A stretch of 35,435 nucleotides of DNA, taken from assembly GCA_025928155.1 (NCBI GenBank), contig JAICKC010000014.1, forward strand, positions 1-35,435, in the 5' to 3' direction. The stretch comes from Candidatus Saccharimonadota bacterium (GTDB taxonomy: Bacteria > Patescibacteriota > Saccharimonadia > Saccharimonadales > UBA4665). The position numbers and the translations under genes are program-made. Numbering within the stretch: the stretch's first letter is position 1; each line of letters begins with the position of its first letter. Of this stretch, positions 29,156 to 35,435 are shown piece after piece. The notes beneath the pieces are model-generated. The model saw only the letters and a program-made list of their open reading frames with translations. It was not told the origin of the DNA and did not search any database.

Positions 29156-30010
29156 ATGCAGGGCACTGACCCGGAAGTCGCAAAGTCCTTTCGGATTGCC
29201 ATTGCACAGATCCCTATTAGCGGCAATATTCACCGCAACAGTATCCGGGTGCAGAACAATATGCGCAGAGCGGCTCGTAGTGGTGCTCGGCTGATACAAT
29301 TTCCGGAAGGTATGCTTTCAGGCTATGCCAAGCACCCCATTCAAGATTGGGCGGAGGTAGACTGGGGGCTGCTAAGACAAGAGCTCAAAGCCATCATGGC
29401 ACTAGCGGCTCAATTGAAGTTGTGGGTGTGCTTAGGGTCGGCGCACCAGCTGACATCGCCGCACTGGCCGCACAATAGCCTGTATATCATTTCCGACGAA
29501 GGTAAGTTGGTGAATCGTTATGACAAGCGTATCGTATCGCACACTGAAGTCACTCGTTTCTACACACCGGGTGCCGAGCCGGTAGTGTTTGACGCAGGTG
29601 GCTTTCGATTCGGCTGCATTATTTGTGTCGAGATCAACTTTCCGGACCTGTTCGCGGAGTATGAAAAGTTAGGGGTGGACTGCCTGCTATTATCGGCATA
29701 CCCAGAAGCTAGGGTTTTCTACACCAAAGCTTGTGCCCACGCCGCCATTCAATGCTACTGGATCAGCCTGTCTGTCCCGACAGAGTGTAGCGATATGATG
29801 CGTTCGAGCTTGATCGATCCGAATGGAGAGCCCATTGCTGTCGTCGATAGTGATGAGAGTCTGCTGATTGCGAATATGAACCCGCGGGATCCTGTCTATG
29901 ATATCGCGCTTACCAAAGCGCGGCCGTGGCGTGCTAGCGTGGCGACCGACAAAGCCTATAGGCCGCGGGCAGCTAATGACCCGCGCAGCGTCAATCGGAC
30001 TGTCCTGTAG
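29156..30010 (+). CDS. Carbon-nitrogen hydrolase (nitrilase superfamily)
   Basis: A 284-residue nitrilase-superfamily amidohydrolase with the catalytic triad visible: Glu51 in FPEGMLSGY, Lys124 in YDKRIVSHT and Cys157 in GCIICVEINFPDL. It would hydrolyse an amide (amidase, carbamoylase or NAD-synthetase-like glutaminase role); the substrate is unknown. ATG 29156 lies 4 nt after the FKBP stop, so it is probably the last gene of the Nudix-FKBP-FKBP operon. The open frame extends to 29117, but that overlaps the FKBP gene. Confidence 0.9.
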   Translation: MQGTDPEVAKSFRIAIAQIPISGNIHRNSIRVQNNMRRAARSGARLIQFPEGMLSGYAKHPIQDWAEVDWGLLRQELKAIMALAAQLKLWVCLGSAHQLTSPHWPHNSLYIISDEGKLVNRYDKRIVSHTEVTRFYTPGAEPVVFDAGGFRFGCIICVEINFPDLFAEYEKLGVDCLLLSAYPEARVFYTKACAHAAIQCYWISLSVPTECSDMMRSSLIDPNGEPIAVVDSDESLLIANMNPRDPVYDIALTKARPWRASVATDKAYRPRAANDPRSVNRTVL

Positions 30011-30053
30011 GTGGGCCATACGTTTGTGTTAAAAAGCACTACATGTAGCGGTC

Positions 30054-30083
30054 TTGACGGTAGTGATTACGCTAGCGTATACT
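30054..30083 (+). promoter_or_regulatory. Promoter of glutaredoxin-like gene
   Basis: TTGACG (30054-30059) and TATACT (30078-30083), 18-bp spacer. Transcription from about 30090 leaves a leader near 88 nt, ending in a GGAGGGGG-type ribosome-binding site before ATG 30178. The perfect palindrome CTACATGTAG sits upstream at about 30040-30049. Confidence 0.65.
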
Positions 30084-30177
30084 TCTCATTACGACTTTGA
30101 GGCGACCAAACAAACACGCGTAAAGGTCAACAATAAAGCCAAAAATAAAACAAACCAGTGGAGGGGGTTTACTAACT

Positions 30178-30426
30178 ATGGTCAAAAATATCACTATTTT
30201 CACGACAACAACTTGTGCATACTGCCCGATGGTCAAGCGATACCTGGGTGCTAAAGGCCTCGCCTACGATGAGGTCAACCTAGACCAGCATCCGGAGCGT
30301 CAGCAGGAAGCACTAGCAATAAGTGGCGCGCTAACAGTGCCAGTGACGGTTGTTACTAAACACGACGACACCAAAGAGGTGGTAGTGGGCTACAACCTTG
30401 CCAAACTAGCCCCTGCAGTGGCCTAG
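30178..30426 (+). CDS. Glutaredoxin/NrdH-like redoxin
   Basis: An 82-residue thioredoxin-fold protein with a CAYC active site (Cys13, Cys16) in TTTTCAYCPMVKRYL, a cis-Pro segment TVPVTVV and a C-terminal VVGYNLAKL. The length and CxxC type suit NrdH or mycoredoxin-like glutaredoxins that are reduced by thioredoxin reductase. The thioredoxin reductase gene is directly downstream, which supports that pairing. A purine-rich ribosome-binding site (GGAGGGGG) lies upstream. Confidence 0.92.
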   Translation: MVKNITIFTTTTCAYCPMVKRYLGAKGLAYDEVNLDQHPERQQEALAISGALTVPVTVVTKHDDTKEVVVGYNLAKLAPAVA

Positions 30427-30427
30427 C

Positions 30428-30436
30428 TGATACAAT
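30428..30436 (+). promoter_or_regulatory. Extended -10 TGATACAAT of trxB
   Basis: TGATACAAT begins 2 nt after the redoxin stop and predicts initiation near 30443, giving trxB its own leader of about 57 nt. Confidence 0.55.
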
Positions 30437-30452
30437 TAAGAATAAGCAAACG

Positions 30453-30475
30453 GAATGCTCCCATGCGGAGCATTC
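30453..30475 (+). promoter_or_regulatory. 9-bp perfect hairpin in trxB leader
   Basis: GAATGCTCC (30453-30461) pairs perfectly with GGAGCATTC (30467-30475) around a 5-nt loop, 9 nt before the AAGAGGAG ribosome-binding site. No T tract follows, so it looks like a leader element or weak terminator of the redoxin transcript. Confidence 0.55.
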
Positions 30476-30499
30476 TTGAATGTAAGAGGAGCAGTAACG

Positions 30500-31459
30500 A
30501 TGGCCGACAAAACAGAGGTACCTAAGCACGATGTCATTATTGTCGGCGCGGGCCCGGCAGCTCTGAGCGCGGCCATTTATACGACTCGCGAAGATATCGA
30601 CACGCTATTATTTGAGCGTGGAGTGCCCGGTGGTCTCGCAGCTATTACCGACCAGGTTGACAACTATCCAGGCTTTCCGGATGGGGTGCCCGGCTTGGAG
30701 TTGGCCAATAACTTTCAAAAACAGGCGGAGCGCTTTGGTGCGGCCATCGAGTTCGGTGAAGTTACGGCCATCCACGACGACGGCCACTGGAAGCGGCTCG
30801 AGACAACGAGTGGCGACTATTTGGCGCGGGCGGTGCTCATTGCGACTGGCAGTGACTATAAGAAAGTGGGGGTACCCGGCGAGGCTGACTACTACGCTCG
30901 CGGCGTGCATTACTGTGCTACCTGTGATGGCGCATTTTACCGTGACAAGCGGCTGGTGGTCATCGGCGGCGGCAACAGCGCCGTGCAGGAGGCTATGTTC
31001 CTAACCCGCTTCGCGAGTCACATCGACCTGCTGGTGCGGAGCACTATCAAGGCTAGTGAAGTGTTGCAAGACGAGCTGCAAAAATACATCGACAGCGGTA
31101 AGGTAACAGTGCACCTGGAAACGTCTACCGAGGAAATCGTCGGCGAGGCTGGCGCAGTTACAAAAGTTATTGGCAAGCACGACGGCAAAAAAGTCGAATT
31201 TCCAACCGACGGCGTGTTCGTGTTCGTGGGTCTGAAACCCAACAGTGAGTTCTTGGCTGGTAGTGGCATTGAACTTGACCACTTGCATCTCGTGAAGTCC
31301 GACGAAGACCTATGTACTACCCTGAAGGGCGTGTTCGTAGCGGGCGACATCCGATCCGGCGCCACTATGCAAATAGCCTCCGCAGCCGGCGAAGGCGCTA
31401 CAGCAGCTCTCAAAATCCGCGAATACCTCGAGGGCCATAAGCGCCCTATCCAGAACTAG
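30500..31459 (+). CDS. trxB: Thioredoxin reductase
   Basis: A 319-residue low-molecular-weight thioredoxin reductase. FAD-binding IIVGAGPAALSAAIY at the N-terminus, redox-active CATC (Cys139, Cys142), NADPH-binding VVIGGGNSAVQEAMF, and the C-terminal FAD motif GVFVAGDIRSG are all intact. It uses NADPH to reduce thioredoxin or the adjacent glutaredoxin-like protein. Start 30500 is set by AAGAGGAG (30484-30491); the earlier ATG at 30455 lies in the leader hairpin. Confidence 0.96.
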   Translation: MADKTEVPKHDVIIVGAGPAALSAAIYTTREDIDTLLFERGVPGGLAAITDQVDNYPGFPDGVPGLELANNFQKQAERFGAAIEFGEVTAIHDDGHWKRLETTSGDYLARAVLIATGSDYKKVGVPGEADYYARGVHYCATCDGAFYRDKRLVVIGGGNSAVQEAMFLTRFASHIDLLVRSTIKASEVLQDELQKYIDSGKVTVHLETSTEEIVGEAGAVTKVIGKHDGKKVEFPTDGVFVFVGLKPNSEFLAGSGIELDHLHLVKSDEDLCTTLKGVFVAGDIRSGATMQIASAAGEGATAALKIREYLEGHKRPIQN

Positions 31460-31464
31460 CTACG

Positions 31465-32073
31465 TTACTGTATACTGCGCCAGTTCTCTAGTAGCCTTTT
31501 GTTCTCGTACTCAAACGTATGCATGGCGATGGGGTTAGTTTTGAGCTGCTGCCAGTCACCGCGCTCCGCCTGGCCGAGAGCGGTTGCAAAGCGATCCCGG
31601 AAAAAACGCGGTGTAGCTAGTTGGGCATCTACTACCCATGCTTGGTTACCGATGGCAAAATATAGGTATCCACCGTCTTTCTCTCTGTGCTGTGTAAGCT
31701 CGTCGAAACTGCTTATTACCTCACAGCGATCCATTCCCTCGGGGATAATTGCCTCAGGAGGGCCGTTAAAAGGCAATAGGTGCACATGGGAATGAGAGAT
31801 GGTCTGCCCCAGCTTGCCGTGCTCGAAGGTGGCGACGGTGCCGTAGTATGTTCGTAGGAATTCGCGAAATATAGCGTGCAGTTTTTTAAGTTCTCGCAGC
31901 TGCTCAGGGGTGTAAGTACCGACAGACTCCGTATGCTCGAGAGGTACGATTAGGATATGACCTGCTGTAACGGGGTGCGGGTCACCTACGACGGTAAATA
32001 AGTCAGTTTGGAGCAGAAAGTATTCTGGTTGAGAACGCAAGCTGCAAAGCCGACATTCAGGGTCAACTGCCAT
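31465..32073 (-). CDS. HIT-family nucleotide hydrolase/transferase
   Basis: A 202-residue HIT-superfamily protein. The N-terminal CRLC (zinc pair) and ILIVPLEHTESV precede the catalytic histidine triad in HSHVHLLPFNG. A C-terminal extension of about 80 residues (WVVDAQLATPRFFRDRFATA) resembles the CwfJ-like or extended HIT group. It acts on nucleotide-sugar or dinucleotide polyphosphate substrates, not specified here. ATG 32073 is chosen because TGTTATAAT ends 6 nt upstream on the minus strand. Its stop is 5 nt from the convergent trxB stop. Confidence 0.87.
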   Translation of the reverse strand: MAVDPECRLCSLRSQPEYFLLQTDLFTVVGDPHPVTAGHILIVPLEHTESVGTYTPEQLRELKKLHAIFREFLRTYYGTVATFEHGKLGQTISHSHVHLLPFNGPPEAIIPEGMDRCEVISSFDELTQHREKDGGYLYFAIGNQAWVVDAQLATPRFFRDRFATALGQAERGDWQQLKTNPIAMHTFEYENKRLLENWRSIQ

Positions 32074-32079
32074 AGGCGA

Positions 32080-32088
32080 ATTATAACA
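32080..32088 (-). promoter_or_regulatory. Extended -10 TGTTATAAT of HIT gene
   Basis: The minus-strand hexamer TATAAT (32080-32085) ends 6 nt before ATG 32073, a near-consensus leaderless promoter. Confidence 0.65.
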
Positions 32089-32123
32089 GGCCGGCTGACT
32101 AACTAACCTCATTGCATGCTAGC

Positions 32124-32795
32124 CTATAGCTCAGCGTAGCCGTCGTAGTAGTCGAAGACAATGCGGCTACGTGGGGTGCCGAGGGCTTCCAGGCTGCCGC
32201 GCAGATCTTCCACAAAAGTCTGGCTCCCTGAGAGGTATACAAGCGAGTCGGGTGGGGTCGTGGCTTTGATTTCTTGGGCGGTGAGTTCATTAGGTGCGAG
32301 GATGATTTGCTTGAGCTGCAACGGATAGACATCGGTAAGCTCGCGGAAGAGCTGCTCGCGTCGAGTGCGCAGAACATAGAATAAGAAAATGGGGCGTTCC
32401 TCCTTGCGCGCAATCAGGTCACGCAGCATGCTGGCGTATGATGCCATGCCAATTCCGCCGGCTACGAACACCAGCGGCACGTTGGGCGATTTGGGCAGCA
32501 CCAGGTCGCCCATGGCCTCGCCGATGCGCGCTGAGGCGTCCGCGGTCAGAGTCTGCAGAGCATACTTATATGGAGTTTGCAGCTCGAAATGTTTGGTTAT
32601 AAAGGTGATTGATGGCTCACTGGGTAGCGAAGCCAGTGTAAATGTGCGCGAGCTACCCCGCGGGTCGCCGGCAACATCCGATAAAAACAAATCCACATAC
32701 TGCCCTGGCACGAAATCTACCGCCCGCTGGGACCGGAACCAGTACTGCCAAATTCCTAGAGCCAGCTCGAGCTTCCGTTCAAATACCACGTCCAT
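32124..32795 (-). CDS. Stand-alone FNR-like flavoreductase
   Basis: A 223-residue ferredoxin-NADP-reductase-like protein: FAD-binding SRTFTLASLPSEP, NAD(P)-binding FVAGGIGMASYASM and C-terminal LVYLSGSQTFV with DYYDGYAEL. It lacks a 2Fe-2S domain. Motif by motif it matches the C-terminal half of the NqrB-like fusion encoded at 12639-14165, so the two modules are probably paralogues. It would pass electrons from NAD(P)H to an unknown acceptor. TATAAT ends 6 nt before ATG 32795, so the mRNA should be leaderless. Confidence 0.88.
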   Translation of the reverse strand: MDVVFERKLELALGIWQYWFRSQRAVDFVPGQYVDLFLSDVAGDPRGSSRTFTLASLPSEPSITFITKHFELQTPYKYALQTLTADASARIGEAMGDLVLPKSPNVPLVFVAGGIGMASYASMLRDLIARKEERPIFLFYVLRTRREQLFRELTDVYPLQLKQIILAPNELTAQEIKATTPPDSLVYLSGSQTFVEDLRGSLEALGTPRSRIVFDYYDGYAEL

Positions 32796-32801
32796 CCCTT
32801 A

Positions 32802-32807
32802 ATTATA
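32802..32807 (-). promoter_or_regulatory. -10 TATAAT of FNR-like gene
   Basis: Minus-strand TATAAT ends 6 nt before ATG 32795. Confidence 0.6.
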
Positions 32808-32849
32808 CTCGTTGTAATTTTGTGAGGGCGGACGTATAAGCGATACAAG

Positions 32850-33518
32850 TTAGGCTTTAGTAAAGCGTTCAGGGCGGTTAGTGCACAGGCTGACGTCTGG
32901 ATACAGCCAATGCAAGACGTGAGCCAGTGCTGTGCCGTTGACGGTGTACAGGTAAATCTCTAGGTGGTAACGCTTGGCAAGCCAGTAGGTGAGCGGATTC
33001 ATAAGCCATTTGTTGAGTCCTATGCCAGTGGCATGCATGTGCCGAGCACTGTTGATGATAGCGATTGGCGCATAGTGCTCCAGTACGTAAGTCGGTACGT
33101 GCGGCATTACCCGCCGTACATTGCGGAGCTCGTCGTGTTGGTATGATGCAACGCTAGGGTTGGCGTCAGGGTGCCGCTCGAGCACCAGAAGTAGATCATC
33201 CACGCTGCCCTTATCCTTGAGCTCGATGATAACCGGCGTGGTACCAATGACATCTAGGGCTTCGTCCAGCGTCATGACCTTCTCGCCGTTGCTGAGGCTG
33301 ACTTGGCGAAGCTGTGCTAGGGTTAGCTTGCGCACAGTTTGCTTGTCTGTGGCTACACGGCTGGTCTCTTTGTCGTGTATAACCACTAGGTGGTCGTCGG
33401 CCGTAAGACGTACGTCGAACTCAATGGCGTCGACGCCTTGTTCGATAGCCGCCAGCAAACTGGCCCGGCTGTTTTCCAACGCCAGGCCAGCTGCACCACG
33501 GTGCCCAATTATTTTCAT
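32850..33518 (-). CDS. Glycerophosphodiester phosphodiesterase
   Basis: A 222-residue GDPD-family phosphodiesterase with a TIM barrel. The catalytic and metal motifs are visible: IIGHRGAAGLALENS at the N-terminus (His-Arg, Glu-Asn), IEFDVRLTADDHLVVIHD and VIIELKDKG. It hydrolyses glycerophosphodiesters to glycerol-3-phosphate and an alcohol. There is no signal peptide. ATG 33518 is preferred over ATG 33536 because the family begins KIIGHRGA and TACACT lies 9 nt before 33518. The promoter overlaps that of the divergent pyrophosphatase gene. Confidence 0.93.
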   Translation of the reverse strand: MKIIGHRGAAGLALENSRASLLAAIEQGVDAIEFDVRLTADDHLVVIHDKETSRVATDKQTVRKLTLAQLRQVSLSNGEKVMTLDEALDVIGTTPVIIELKDKGSVDDLLLVLERHPDANPSVASYQHDELRNVRRVMPHVPTYVLEHYAPIAIINSARHMHATGIGLNKWLMNPLTYWLAKRYHLEIYLYTVNGTALAHVLHWLYPDVSLCTNRPERFTKA

Positions 33519-33527
33519 CTTGCAATT

Positions 33528-33537
33528 AGTGTACAAT
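33528..33537. promoter_or_regulatory. Overlapping divergent -10 boxes (GDPD / pyrophosphatase)
   Basis: AGTGTACAAT holds TACAAT on the plus strand (33532-33537, for the pyrophosphatase) and TACACT on the minus strand (33528-33533, for GDPD). The hexamers share 2 bp around a TGTACA palindrome, so polymerase should occupy only one direction at a time. Confidence 0.55.
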
Positions 33538-33574
33538 AGAATCGAAGTAAAACAGAAGTTTAGAGGAGTCGATC

Positions 33575-34111
33575 ATGGCTGATTTTAACCAAGTATTAAC
33601 GCCGGGCGACTGGCAGAACGGTACCGTAAATACGGTCGTAGAAATCCCGCAGGGTAGTTTTCTAAAAATCGAGTGGCACCGTGACACAGCCACGTTTATG
33701 ATTGACCGCGTCGAACCGAGCATCTACGCGAAGCCCGTTAACTACGGCTTTATCCCGCAGACGCTTGATGAGGATGGTGACGAGCTTGACACTCTCGTGG
33801 TATGCGACCAGCCAATTCCGACTGGCGTGTGGCTGGAGGCCAAAGTGATCGGACTACTGAATTTTACCGATGACGGCGAGGCAGATTACAAGGTTGTAGT
33901 TGTACCGGCCGACGATCGCAACACCGGTGATAGCATCACTAGTCTGGATGATTTAGGTGAGCGCTGGAAGCAGATGGTGGCTGAACACTTCAGCCACTAC
34001 AAAGACCTCAAGAAGCCCGGCACGACTGTGGTAGAGGGCTGGGGCGATGTCGAGGCGGCCAAGCTGGTCATTAAAGAGTCAATCGATCGCTGGAACCAGC
34101 AGAAGAAGTAG
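33575..34111 (+). CDS. ppa: Inorganic pyrophosphatase (family I)
   Basis: A 178-residue soluble family I pyrophosphatase. The metal-binding signature D-G-D-E-L-D is at residues 67-72 (DEDGDELDTLVV), with VNYGFIPQT before it and VVPADDRN after it. It hydrolyses pyrophosphate and drives biosynthetic reactions. An AGAGGAG ribosome-binding site lies about 7 nt before ATG 33575 in a leader of about 30 nt. Two Nudix hydrolases follow closely on the same strand. Confidence 0.96.
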   Translation: MADFNQVLTPGDWQNGTVNTVVEIPQGSFLKIEWHRDTATFMIDRVEPSIYAKPVNYGFIPQTLDEDGDELDTLVVCDQPIPTGVWLEAKVIGLLNFTDDGEADYKVVVVPADDRNTGDSITSLDDLGERWKQMVAEHFSHYKDLKKPGTTVVEGWGDVEAAKLVIKESIDRWNQQKK

Positions 34112-34119
34112 CTGGCGGA

Positions 34120-34710
34120 GTGGTACAGAAAGTCATCCCCGAAAACGCCACGCTCATCCCCGATCAGGCCGAGCGTGTGTTCGAAGGGGTGATTTACGAC
34201 GTTTATCACTGGCAGCAACAGCTGTTTGACGGATCAGAAACGACATTTGAGATGCTGCGGCGAGCGGATACGGTCTCTGCCATCTGTATCGTCGACGACA
34301 AGCTTCTAGTGCTGCAGGACGAGCAGCCGCACCGAGGGCTGCGTACTACATTTCCCGGCGGTCGGGCAGAGGAAGATGAGGATTGTCTGGCTGCTGCCAA
34401 ACGCGAAGTGCATGAAGAGACCGGCTATAGCTTCCGAAACTGGCGGCTGGTACATGTCTTTCAGCCGCATACTAAAGTTGAGCAGTTCGTGTACCTGTAC
34501 CTCGCCTGGGACGGGAGGCGCGAAATCGAGCCCCATGTCGACGCCGGGGAGCGCATAAAGGTTGAACTCCTACCATTCGGCCATGTGAAGCAGTTGGTGG
34601 AAGCGAAGATAGGCTATATGGGCGAAAGCCAGAAAATTTTTGATACGGCAAGGAACATTCACGGATTACTGGCTTTGCCTGAGTTTGTTGGTAAGAAGGT
34701 GGAGCGATGA
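34120..34710 (+). CDS. Nudix hydrolase, ADP-ribose pyrophosphatase-like
   Basis: A 196-residue Nudix hydrolase with a complete box (GGRAEEDEDCLAAAKREV, then HEETGY). The N-terminal region VFEGVIYDVYHWQQQLFDGS precedes the Nudix core as in ADP-ribose pyrophosphatases, which suggests a nucleotide-sugar substrate. The start appears to be GTG 34120, 8 nt after the pyrophosphatase stop; GGCGGAG lies immediately before it. The stop overlaps the next Nudix gene as ATGA. Confidence 0.9.
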   Translation: MVQKVIPENATLIPDQAERVFEGVIYDVYHWQQQLFDGSETTFEMLRRADTVSAICIVDDKLLVLQDEQPHRGLRTTFPGGRAEEDEDCLAAAKREVHEETGYSFRNWRLVHVFQPHTKVEQFVYLYLAWDGRREIEPHVDAGERIKVELLPFGHVKQLVEAKIGYMGESQKIFDTARNIHGLLALPEFVGKKVER

Positions 34711-35267
34711 GCGCTTCAGGCGAAGCCCGCGCAGTACTGAATGCCTATCTGGAGCATTTTCCGGAAGATGCTGAGCGCTTGACCCTCCTACGCAAGCAGC
34801 TAGCGAATCGCGAGGATATGTTCCGCAAGAATTTTCGCGGCCACCTGACGGCCGCAGGAGTAGTATTCAATTCTGAGCGCACGGCCGTGCTTTTGATACA
34901 CCACCGTGCGCTTGACCGATGGCTGCAACCAGGCGGCCACATTGAGCCGGGCGACGTTGATCTGCTCACTGCGGCACGCCGTGAGGTAGCGGAAGAAACC
35001 GGCCAGACCAACCTGGAACAGATTGTGCTGTTCGGTGATCCGCTGATGCCGGCGGATATCGAAACGCATTACATCCCAGCTCGCCCCCAAAAGAACGAGC
35101 CGGAGCACTATCATCACGACTTCCGCTATGTATTTGTGGCGCGCTCGACGGACACTGCCAAACGGGTGGAAGAAGTCAGGGACGTAGCATGGGTACCATT
35201 GGATGACGAGCGATTCCCACAGGATCTAAGATCGGTCATCGGCCGTGTCGCCTCACTCGCACCATAA
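34707..35267 (+). CDS. Nudix hydrolase
   Basis: A 186-residue Nudix hydrolase with an N-terminal helical region (about 1-45) and a core beginning LTAAGVVFNSERTAVLLIHH. Its Nudix box GGHIEPGDVDLLTAARREV, then AEETGQ, has Asp at the first Glu position and one extra residue before the REVAEE segment. A His-rich HYHHDFRYVF strand follows. The substrate is unknown. ATG 34707 overlaps the preceding Nudix stop (ATGA), so the two are cotranslated. Confidence 0.9.
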   Translation: MSASGEARAVLNAYLEHFPEDAERLTLLRKQLANREDMFRKNFRGHLTAAGVVFNSERTAVLLIHHRALDRWLQPGGHIEPGDVDLLTAARREVAEETGQTNLEQIVLFGDPLMPADIETHYIPARPQKNEPEHYHHDFRYVFVARSTDTAKRVEEVRDVAWVPLDDERFPQDLRSVIGRVASLAP

Positions 35268-35278
35268 CAGGTGATATT

Positions 35279-35307
35279 TTGCATACGCCTCGCCGCTACG
35301 CTACAAT
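35279..35307 (+). promoter_or_regulatory. Promoter of GAPDH gene
   Basis: TTGCAT (35279-35284) and TACAAT (35302-35307) with an ideal 17-bp spacer. Initiation near 35314 gives a leader of about 40 nt with a purine-rich AGGGGTGGAGAG before ATG 35354. Confidence 0.65.
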
Positions 35308-35353
35308 TGAAGCGTAAGCACTATTTAACTATTTCCGGGACAGGGGTGGAGAG

Positions 35354-35435
35354 ATGAAAACACGAGTAGCTATTAACGGGTTTGGCCGCATCGGCCGTAA
35401 TGCCTTTAAGATTGCTTTTGCGCGCGATGACCTTG
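35354..35435 (+). CDS. gap: Glyceraldehyde-3-phosphate dehydrogenase, 3' truncated
   Basis: The first 27 residues before the window ends: MKTRVAINGFGRIGRNAFKI and a few more. The N-G-F-G-R-I-G-R NAD-binding motif identifies type I glyceraldehyde-3-phosphate dehydrogenase, a glycolytic enzyme. The catalytic Cys lies beyond the window. The gene has its own promoter at 35279-35307 and a strong purine-rich leader, as expected for a highly expressed gene. Confidence 0.92.
   Translation, partial: MKTRVAINGFGRIGRNAFKIAFARDDL

Noticed and set aside
30038-30050. CTACATGTAG palindrome with an adjacent T tract on the minus strand as a terminator
   Set aside because: No minus-strand gene ends here, and on the plus strand the A tract is on the wrong side.
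30455-30499. Earlier ATG for thioredoxin reductase at 30455
   Set aside because: It lies within the leader hairpin, has no ribosome-binding site, and the family starts near MADKTEVPKHDVIIVGAG at 30500.
1-35435. tRNA, rRNA, CRISPR, transposon or prophage features
   Set aside because: I looked on both strands and saw no cloverleaf with a CCA end, no repeat-spacer array, and no transposase or phage protein; short tRNAs cannot be excluded without a dedicated search.

Overview
The window reads as a compact bacterial chromosome segment, mostly 50-65% GC in the lines I counted, with UGA used as a normal stop (several stops lie inside ATGA overlaps). Gene content and style suggest a small-genome Patescibacteria/CPR organism, most plausibly Candidatus Saccharibacteria (TM7). 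The signs are many short soluble enzymes, four Nudix hydrolases, tandem FKBPs, an L,D-transpeptidase, an RmuC, very tight gene packing and a pheS / MazG-like / pheT operon. This is inference from style and content; no rRNA or other phylogenetic marker RNA is present. I see no tRNA, CRISPR array, insertion sequence or phage gene.

Layout. 1-4.8 kb: 3' end of a PIG-L/LmbE deacetylase, an aldo/keto reductase, a VOC protein + AHSA1 pair, a pentapeptide-repeat protein, a C39-like protein, a Nudix hydrolase and an alpha/beta hydrolase. 4.7-6.6 kb: a Fur/Zur-like regulator divergent from a ZIP metal transporter across a 19-bp Fur-box-like palindrome, then an L,D-transpeptidase. 6.6-9.2 kb: an RBBP9-like hydrolase divergent from rmuC, and a flippase-like membrane protein. 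9.2-9.7 kb: a structured, poorly coding stretch.

9.7-14.3 kb: a lower-GC block encoding an OmpR-type response regulator, a histidine kinase, an exported FMN-binding protein, an ApbE flavin transferase, an NqrB/RnfD-like membrane domain fused to a ferredoxin-reductase-like domain, and a 61-residue protein. This looks like a minimal, self-contained transmembrane flavin electron-transfer system. 14.4-20.3 kb: a GT-C membrane glycosyltransferase, a small membrane protein, a GT2 glycosyltransferase, a GH63-like glycosidase, an unknown protein and YajQ. 20.4-21.4 kb: two exported or membrane-anchored proteins of unknown function.

21.5-27.2 kb: pheS, a MazG-like pyrophosphohydrolase and pheT joined by ATGA overlaps, then a DUF2207 membrane protein. 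27.2-27.7 kb: about 500 bp without a convincing gene but with its own promoter and nested complementary stems, a candidate structured RNA. 27.7-31.5 kb: Nudix, two FKBPs, a nitrilase-family amidase, a glutaredoxin-like protein and thioredoxin reductase. 31.5-35.4 kb: HIT protein, stand-alone FNR-like reductase, GDPD, inorganic pyrophosphatase, two Nudix hydrolases and the start of GAPDH.

The strongest genome-wide signal is promoter architecture. About a dozen genes have a -10 box (TACAAT/TATAAT type, often preceded by TGn) ending only 6-7 nt before the start codon, so their mRNAs should be leaderless. Genes inside operons instead use 4-nt (ATGA) or 8-nt overlaps, and a separate class has leaders with a Shine-Dalgarno sequence.
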